From JAVBQJ01 sp031549115 (GTDB taxonomy: Bacteria; Verrucomicrobiota; Lentisphaeria; Victivallales; Victivallaceae), in the NCBI GenBank assembly GCA_031549115.1, contig JAVBQJ010000109.1:1-11434 (forward strand): a stretch of 11,434 nt of DNA, in the 5' to 3' direction. Shown one piece after another: positions 1 to 4,812 of the stretch. A program made the translations under genes and the position numbers. Below the pieces are notes generated by a model. That model ran no database searches. It worked only from the letters and a program-made list of their open reading frames with translations, and was not told the origin of the DNA. Position 1 is the stretch's first letter, and each line of letters opens with the position of its first letter.

Positions 1-6
1 CATCCT

Positions 7-36
7 GATTTTTCCCGGATTTTTTTTATTTCCCGG
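7..36. repeat. T-tract/CCGG motif, copy 1
   Basis: The plus strand reads GATTTTT, CCCGG, then ATTTTTTTT. Its first 19 bases match the stretch beginning at 4185 at 18 positions. This copy lies at and just beyond the stop codon of the minus-strand hydrolase gene; the other lies just upstream of the regulator promoter, so the two copies bracket the three-gene minus-strand cassette. Low complexity makes coincidence a real possibility. No terminator hairpin for the hydrolase gene is visible in the 25 bases left in the window. Confidence 0.35.
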
Positions 37-2206
37 CAATTTCCGTGCTTTGCTCCATCAGCAACGCCAGCGCTCTTTGCCTGATTTCGTTCATCCGCGA
101 CCCGGTATCTTTCGCATCCGCATTCCGCAGCACCTCCCGAATCTCCCGGCGCAGCTGTTCCGTTTCTGCCGAATCCGGCAGCGACGAAAAAATACCGTAT
201 TCCTCCAATCCGATCTGCCATTGCAAGCCCCGGCGGCTCCGGTAATACGCCCCGTCGCCGGCCGGATAGTGCATGCCGTAATTTCTGGCCCCGGTCCCGC
301 TGCGCCACGACAGGGTTTTGGCCGTCCAGAAGCTGATGCCGTGCAAGTCCTCCACCCACGCCAGCCACGGCTGCAACCGGTATTCGGTCAGCGCCTGCCC
401 GGGCACCGCATCGCAATTGTAGCCCCACACCGGCAGTCCCGAGGCCCGCATCGCCGCAAAAGCCTCCCGCGTCCCCGCGTCGGCGATATGCAGCTTCCGG
501 GTAATCGGCGACCAGAAATCGACCACGGCGGCGAATTGCCGGATCGTCTCCACCGACGGCACCAGCTTATCGGAAAAGATCCGGATGTCCGGGTTGTGCG
601 CCTTGATGGCTTGCGCGGCATCGTAAAATTCGTCGTTCAACAGCTCGTCGTAGATATGCAGAATCCAGTCATCGTAGCCGAGGCCGTTCTTTGCGCAAGC
701 CGCCGCCAGCGCGTCGAGCCAGGCGGTAAATTCCGGGCGCCAGCCGTTCGCGTTCCGGATAAACCAGGTTTCAAAAAACAACGTATAATTGCCGCGCCCC
801 CACTGGCGGTCGAATGCTGCCACCGCCCGGTCGATTACCGCAAAATTCGCCGGTGCCGCCTCGCCTCCCAACGGCAGGCACAATACATTCACCCCGGACT
901 CATGCAACAATGCCATCATCGCCGGCTCCAAGCCGGCGGCATAGTCCCACTGCATCACCGCCAACGGCAGCGTTTCGGGCCGGGTCACCGGCAGCACCTC
1001 CAATTCCAGCGGGATGACCTGTTCCGGCCGGCGGCCGTCAAAGGGCACAATGGCCAGCTCTCCGGTATAAACCCCGGAAGCGGTATCCGGCGCCGTTGCC
1101 AATTCCAATATCACCCCCTCCACCTGCTGCCGTCCGAGCTCCACCACCCCATCCGGCGGCAGCGGCACCAGGCAGTCATAAGCCCCGTCGACTTTGCGCG
1201 CGGTATAAATCCGGGTCAATTTTGCCAACGAACCGGTAAGCCGCAGCTCAAACCCGGCGGTATCCACGCTGTTGTTGGCCAGAAGCAGCACCGCCGTTTC
1301 CCGCATATTGCAACCGCTCCGGAACTTCCGGGGCTCCGCCCGGCCGGGCGGCAGCAATGCGGCATCGTCCCACCCCGCCAGTTCATCGATCCACGCGGAA
1401 GCATACTGCCACTGCCCCAGCTCCGACCGCAACAGCTCCAGTTGCTTCCAACTTTCCAGCGTACCGCTGCCGGCGGCAAGCTGCTCCAACAACTGTTGCC
1501 ACCGGTCCAACTCCCGCTCAAGTTCCTCATCCCGACCGCGTGCCGCACCCAAAAGCTGATAATACTGCCGATATTCGTCCAATGCTTCACGGCTTTCGGC
1601 CACCGAGGCGCCCAGCCACGCCGGCGGCAAATTCACCGCCGGAGCCGAAAAAGCCGCAAGCTCCACCGGCGTTTCCTCCGGACGCAACGCCTCCACCACG
1701 ATCCGGCCGATCCCGCACCAGACTCCGGCACGGTTGTAATCCAATCCGACGGCCACACTCATGAACTTGTCCGGATTGTAGCGCTCCAGCTCCACGGTCA
1801 CTTCGCTCCACTCCAATGCCGCCTCAATGGTACCGGCGGTACAGCGTTCATAGTCGCCTCCCCAGGTGACCCCCTCGGCGATCACCGCCATCACCAGTTC
1901 GGGACGGTTCGAACACAATGCCAAGCGCACCCGGATCCGGTTCGCCTCCCCGAGTTCGCCCGGCGCAAAATCCCGGATCAGATAACACCAGTTGCGGTCG
2001 CCGGCGTTGCGGATGAAGGACAACGCGGCACCGGCGGCTCCGGAAACCGGAAGGGCAACGACCTCCGATCCGGCGTCCCCATACTTCTGCATCCGCCAGC
2101 CGTCGAACACCGCGGCGCCGGCAACCGGATCGCTCCGGAATATCACCCCGGCCTCAGCCGCGACTCCGCACCAGAGCAGTACGGAAATCATCACCGATTT
2201 CAACAT
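26..2206 (-). CDS. Exported DUF4091 / GH123-like putative glycoside hydrolase
   Basis: 726 aa. Residues 1-19 form a signal peptide (Lys3, hydrophobic core, AEA cleavage site before Gly20), so the product is probably exported to the periplasm or surface. Reading on: a beta-rich segment about 22-175 that looks like a carbohydrate-binding sandwich, a charged helical stretch about 200-275 likely to form a coiled coil, a second beta-rich domain about 285-405, and a catalytic-type (beta/alpha)8 region about 410-680. The barrel carries LHIYDEL with Asp520-Glu521, in the style of the adjacent Asp-Glu pair that GH123 N-acetyl-galactosaminidases use for substrate-assisted catalysis. Aromatic-rich strands follow (FWSPITR, VWGYNCD, FWTAKTLSW). 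The start is backed by GGGGGGAAG just upstream. It lies 20 bp after the pseudopilin gene, probably in the same operon. Glycan hydrolysis is inferred; the actual substrate, perhaps an amino-sugar glycan, cannot be told from sequence. Confidence 0.85.
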   Translation of the reverse strand: MLKSVMISVLLWCGVAAEAGVIFRSDPVAGAAVFDGWRMQKYGDAGSEVVALPVSGAAGAALSFIRNAGDRNWCYLIRDFAPGELGEANRIRVRLALCSNRPELVMAVIAEGVTWGGDYERCTAGTIEAALEWSEVTVELERYNPDKFMSVAVGLDYNRAGVWCGIGRIVVEALRPEETPVELAAFSAPAVNLPPAWLGASVAESREALDEYRQYYQLLGAARGRDEELERELDRWQQLLEQLAAGSGTLESWKQLELLRSELGQWQYASAWIDELAGWDDAALLPPGRAEPRKFRSGCNMRETAVLLLANNSVDTAGFELRLTGSLAKLTRIYTARKVDGAYDCLVPLPPDGVVELGRQQVEGVILELATAPDTASGVYTGELAIVPFDGRRPEQVIPLELEVLPVTRPETLPLAVMQWDYAAGLEPAMMALLHESGVNVLCLPLGGEAAPANFAVIDRAVAAFDRQWGRGNYTLFFETWFIRNANGWRPEFTAWLDALAAACAKNGLGYDDWILHIYDELLNDEFYDAAQAIKAHNPDIRIFSDKLVPSVETIRQFAAVVDFWSPITRKLHIADAGTREAFAAMRASGLPVWGYNCDAVPGQALTEYRLQPWLAWVEDLHGISFWTAKTLSWRSGTGARNYGMHYPAGDGAYYRSRRGLQWQIGLEEYGIFSSLPDSAETEQLRREIREVLRNADAKDTGSRMNEIRQRALALLMEQSTEIAGK

Positions 2207-2226
2207 GACTTCCCCCCGGCTGCCGT

Positions 2227-2904
2227 TTAATCTTCAAGCCAGGCCGCAAATTTCCCGCCCAGCCCGTAATTGTTGCGCCCCCGGACCGAGGCATGGCCAT
2301 CCAGCGCCAGCGCCCCCACCTTTAAGTCGGGGTGGCTGGAAAACTGTTGCGGCCAGAAGCCGGCTATGGTGTCGTACAGAATGACCAGTTTTCCGTCATC
2401 GGTCATCCGGCAGCGGGAAACCGGCTCGTTGTTGCGGTCCCAAACCAGATTGCAGCGCTTCAAGCCTCCGATGTAATCGTAGGAAACATAAAACCGCTGA
2501 TCGGGGATGACCCGGTTGTGATGCGGACACAAAAAGATTTCCGGCGTCAAATCGTCCGTCGCCTCATCCCCGCCTTTGTGGGCGATGTATCCGGCCTCCA
2601 CCAGCTTTCCCAGGCCGCTGGGATAAATCAACTGGCTCAGCGCCACCCAGGTGGCAACCGGAGGCGTAACCGTCGTATACGGATCGTAGGCGGAAAAATA
2701 CGGATTGGCTTCCGGCACAAACCCATCGTTGTCGCCCGCGTACATGGCAATCAGCAGGCCGGTTTGCTTCAAATTACTCAAACACTTGCTGCTCTGCGCC
2801 GCCTGGCGCGCTTTCGACAGCGCCGGCAGCAGCAGGCTGGCGAGGATGGCAATGATCGCTATCACAACCAGAAGTTCTATCAATGTGAAACTTTTGCGGC
2901 TCAT
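2227..2904 (-). CDS. Prepilin-type N-terminal domain protein (pseudopilin-like, DUF1559/H-X9-DG type)
   Basis: 225 aa. The N-terminus MSRKSFTLIELLVVIAIIAI is a class III (type IV pilin/type II secretion) signal: basic leader, Phe6 at the mature +1 position, Glu10 at +5, and a hydrophobic helix to about residue 28. The -1 residue is Ser5 rather than the usual Gly. The rest follows the Lentisphaerae/Planctomycetes pattern: LLPALSKAR, CLSNLKQTGLLIAMYAGDNDG (about 41-61), a variable soluble domain with CPHH at 126-129, and a late LDGHASVRG (201-209). The role of this family is not established; the helix suggests insertion in the inner membrane or assembly in a pseudopilus. The start has AAGGAG 7 nt upstream. 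It sits 83 bp after the regulator and 20 bp before the hydrolase, so it probably belongs to the same inducible cassette. Family assignment is firm, function unknown. Confidence 0.9.
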   Translation of the reverse strand: MSRKSFTLIELLVVIAIIAILASLLLPALSKARQAAQSSKCLSNLKQTGLLIAMYAGDNDGFVPEANPYFSAYDPYTTVTPPVATWVALSQLIYPSGLGKLVEAGYIAHKGGDEATDDLTPEIFLCPHHNRVIPDQRFYVSYDYIGGLKRCNLVWDRNNEPVSRCRMTDDGKLVILYDTIAGFWPQQFSSHPDLKVGALALDGHASVRGRNNYGLGGKFAAWLED

Positions 2905-2909
2905 GATGC

Positions 2910-2984
2910 ATCTCCTTCCGTTTCCGGGATTAAAGGACAGTTTCAGGACACAATCGCATTTCGCTCCAGCCGGTATCTCCTTCC
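2910..2984 (-). repeat. Duplicated Shine-Dalgarno-like 10-mer in the regulator-pseudopilin gap
   Basis: The minus-strand 10-mer GGAAGGAGAT occurs twice in the 83-bp gap, at 2984-2975 and 2919-2910. The second serves the pseudopilin ATG. The first is followed by ATACCGGC, a 7-of-10 match to the operator palindrome upstream of the regulator, and farther on by a 9-codon ATG frame (2959-2930: MRLCPETVL). The first copy may be a relic, a site for a leader peptide, or chance; no clear promoter is visible in the gap. Confidence 0.3.
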
Positions 2985-2987
2985 ATT

Positions 2988-4091
2988 TTAAAAGGTTATC
3001 TGGGGGAACAACAGTTCCGCAGTTGCGGCGCTGTCGTCACCGTCGAGCAGACGCAACAGCTTCCGGGCGGCGCGTTCGCCGATCTCGGCGGTGGGCCGCA
3101 CCACACACGGGTAGGGACGGCACGGGACATTCCCCCAGCCGGCACGATAATCGTAGCAGATCCACTCCACCCGGTGACTTCCATGCCGGTTGCCCGGAAA
3201 GCGTTTCTCCAGCGCCGGCACCAGGAAATTCGAACAGATCAGTGCGGTATCGCACTGAATATACGGCATCACCGCTTCCAATTCAGCTTCATGCCGCGGC
3301 CCCGGCGTCAACCATTCGCCGGAGATCCGGAACTCAGACGGTGTCACCTGCCGCGGCACCAGGCCGGCGGCCAACATCGCCCGGTAATAGCCGGAGCAGC
3401 GCATGGAACTCAGGCGGTCCAGGGCGCATTCGAAGAAAATAATCTGCCGGAAACCGCGCCCCAGCATGTATTCCGCCTGCATCGCCCCACCGGCGACATC
3501 GTCGTTGTAGACCCCGGGCACCCCCTCCCCCGTCAACTGCCGATCCATCAACACCACCGGCAGACCGTTGCGGTACAGCTCCCGATACCACGCATAGTTC
3601 CCGGCTTCATTGGCGGTCGATCCCCACGGGCCGCCCGAGAACGACGGCATCGCCACGAGGCCTTCGACGCCGCGCCGCAGCAGCCGCTGGACACATTCGC
3701 GCTCCCGCAGCAAATCATCGGAGGAATCCGCGATCACCAGGCTGTAATCGTCGCCTTCCAGCGTCCGGCCGATGGCGTGGGACAGGCGATACGGCACATG
3801 CATGTACTCACTGTTGACCTGCGGCGCCCCCGGGAATACCCCGCCGGCCAGACGTGTGCGCACCCGGTTGGAGAGAGGACGCTTTCCCAGTACCTGATAG
3901 CCGCGCCCGGCCACCGGCGACACCAGATGCTTTTTCACCAGCAAACCGAGGCTGTTACGCACCGTCACCCGGCTCAATTGAAAACGATCGCACAATGCCC
4001 GTTCGCCGGGCAGAAACGCGCCGGCCGGGTATTCCCCGCCGGTGATTCCATGCTCCAGAAGCTCCGCCAACTGTTGATACTTGCAGTCCAT
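2988..4091 (-). CDS. GntR/LacI-hybrid transcriptional regulator
   Basis: 367 aa from the ATG at 4091. Residues about 3-68 form a GntR-type winged helix: LPGERALCDRFQLSRVTVRN (27-46) is the helix-turn-helix with the family's LPSER-like and SR.TVR signatures, and GRGYQV (62-67) is the wing. Residues about 95-367 resemble the LacI/periplasmic-binding-protein sensor fold (LVIADSSDD, GVEGLVAMPS, GLPVVLMDR, DDVAGGAMQAEYML, CDTALICSNF, VVRPTAEIGERAARKLL). This domain order is that of AraR-type sugar-responsive repressors. An upstream in-frame TTG at 4145 would add 18 residues, but it lies inside the -10 box; the ATG at 4091 has GGAGAG about 10 nt upstream and leaves a natural N-terminus. It is the first gene of the minus-strand cassette and probably represses its own operon. 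The inducer is likely a sugar, identity unknown. Confidence 0.92.
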   Translation of the reverse strand: MDCKYQQLAELLEHGITGGEYPAGAFLPGERALCDRFQLSRVTVRNSLGLLVKKHLVSPVAGRGYQVLGKRPLSNRVRTRLAGGVFPGAPQVNSEYMHVPYRLSHAIGRTLEGDDYSLVIADSSDDLLRERECVQRLLRRGVEGLVAMPSFSGGPWGSTANEAGNYAWYRELYRNGLPVVLMDRQLTGEGVPGVYNDDVAGGAMQAEYMLGRGFRQIIFFECALDRLSSMRCSGYYRAMLAAGLVPRQVTPSEFRISGEWLTPGPRHEAELEAVMPYIQCDTALICSNFLVPALEKRFPGNRHGSHRVEWICYDYRAGWGNVPCRPYPCVVRPTAEIGERAARKLLRLLDGDDSAATAELLFPQITF

Positions 4092-4111
4092 TATTATGAA
4101 TCTCTCCAAAA

Positions 4112-4142
4112 TAATACCGGTAATAATTTCAAATACCGGTAT
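4112..4142. promoter_or_regulatory. Tandem palindromic operator candidates (AATACCGGTA x2)
   Basis: Two copies of AATACCGGTA begin at 4113 and 4132, 19 bp apart. Each holds the perfect 8-bp palindrome TACCGGTA (4115-4122 and 4134-4141). The second extends to ATACCGGTAT (4133-4142); the first to TAATACCGGTAATA (4112-4125) with one mismatched pair. Both lie between the -10 box and the start codon of the GntR/LacI-type regulator, with copy 2 over the predicted transcription start. They are the natural candidates for that regulator's own binding site. The palindromes are seen directly; the protein-site pairing is inferred. Confidence 0.75.
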
Positions 4143-4144
4143 CA

Positions 4145-4173
4145 ATTATAGCAAATTTTTCGATCGTTGTCAA
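4145..4173 (-). promoter_or_regulatory. Consensus sigma70 promoter of the regulator cassette
   Basis: On the minus strand TTGACA (4173-4168) is followed after exactly 17 bp by TATAAT (4150-4145), and the -10 is preceded by TGC, giving an extended -10. Transcription should start near 4138, leaving a leader of about 47 nt before the ATG at 4091. A-tracts on the same strand at about 4187-4203 are placed like an UP element. A full-consensus promoter fits a strong gene kept off by the operators just downstream. Confidence 0.85.
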
Positions 4174-4184
4174 GACCCCGGCAC

Positions 4185-4212
4185 GATTTTTTCCGGATTT
4201 TTTGTTTTCGGG
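4185..4212. repeat. T-tract/CCGG motif, copy 2
   Basis: GATTTTTTCCGG followed by ATTTTTTG and TTTTCGGG. It matches the stretch at 7-36 at 18 of the first 19 positions. It lies about 12 bp upstream of the -35 box of the regulator promoter, where its A-tracts (minus strand) could act as an UP element. A third, shorter relative, TTTTTCCGGAA, is at 4231-4241. Confidence 0.35.
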
Positions 4213-4247
4213 AACACAGAAATTCGGCGCTTTTTCCGGAAGATGAT

Positions 4248-4276
4248 TTGCGAAAAGCAACTTTCCGGTGTATGTT
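4248..4276 (+). promoter_or_regulatory. Possible promoter of yajC-secDF
   Basis: TTGCGA (4248-4253), a 17-bp spacer, then TATGTT (4271-4276); each hexamer matches the sigma70 consensus at 4 of 6 bases. Transcription would start near 4283, giving a 5' leader of about 60 nt before yajC. It is the best plus-strand candidate in the divergent region 4092-4343, but only moderate in quality. Confidence 0.4.
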
Positions 4277-4343
4277 TAGTCGACCCCGTATCGTCACGGA
4301 CGGAAAACAGCATCATAAACAATTGAAAATACAAAGGAAAAGT

Positions 4344-4772
4344 ATGATGAACCCGGAATCCCTGATCCTCCTGGCCGACGCCGAAGCCGCGGCCGCCCCG
4401 CAAACCACCATCCAGGTCCCCGCCGCCGAAGGCGCGCCGGAAGCGGCCCCGCAGCAGTCGTCCGGCGGCGGGCTGATGGGAATGTTGCCCTTTATCATCA
4501 TTTTCGTCGTGATGATTTTCTTTATGACCCGGTCGCAGAAGAAGCAGCAGCAGAAGCGCGCGGCCATGCTCAACCAGTTGACCAAGGGCGCCCGCGTCGT
4601 CACCGGCGCCGGCATGTACGGTACCATCGTCGAAGTCAAAGACAACTCGTTCATCATCCAGATCGCCGACAATGTCAAGGCCGAGTTCGCCAAGAACGGC
4701 GTCACCGGCGTGGTCGACGACAGCGGCAACCCGGCTGCGCTCGATCCGAAAAAACTTGACGTCACGAAGTAA
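4344..4772 (+). CDS. yajC: Preprotein translocase subunit YajC
   Basis: 142 aa. YajC is a small inner-membrane protein that associates with SecDF and the SecYEG channel. An Ala/Pro/Gln-rich segment (about 12-43) precedes one membrane helix, MLPFIIIFVVMIFFM (47-61). The typical basic stretch RSQKKQQQKR (63-72) follows, then the conserved core LTKGARVVTGAGMYGTIVEV (79-98) and ending at TGVV (121-124). The frame is open further upstream, but the conserved protein begins at the ATGATG of 4344-4349: AAAGGA lies 5 nt before the first and 8 nt before the second ATG, so either may be used. The N-terminal extension before the helix is longer than in Escherichia coli YajC. It is 40 bp upstream of secDF, the classical order, and diverges from the regulator cassette. 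Confidence 0.94.
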   Translation: MMNPESLILLADAEAAAAPQTTIQVPAAEGAPEAAPQQSSGGGLMGMLPFIIIFVVMIFFMTRSQKKQQQKRAAMLNQLTKGARVVTGAGMYGTIVEVKDNSFIIQIADNVKAEFAKNGVTGVVDDSGNPAALDPKKLDVTK

Positions 4773-4812
4773 GTCGAACCCCCCTTTTCGAACGCAGAGG
4801 AATTCACCGCCG

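Noticed and set aside
2166..2206. Lipoprotein signal at Cys13 of the DUF4091 protein
   Set aside because: The residue before the Cys is Trp, which does not fit a lipobox; AEA followed by Gly20 gives a normal signal peptidase I site.
50..2230. 726-codon plus-strand open frame opposite the DUF4091 gene
   Set aside because: Arg/Pro/His/Gln-rich, without domains or a signal peptide; it is the antisense shadow of a GC-rich gene whose minus-strand product has a signal peptide, domains and a good ribosome site.
4092..4145. Upstream TTG start adding 18 residues to the regulator
   Set aside because: The TTG lies inside the -10 box and upstream of the predicted transcription start; the added residues are unlike GntR N-termini, and the ATG at 4091 has its own GGAGAG site.
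4774..4792. TCGAA/TTCGA inverted repeat between yajC and secDF
   Set aside because: Only a 5-bp stem with an 8-base loop and no U-tract; too weak for a terminator, and the two genes are classical operon partners.
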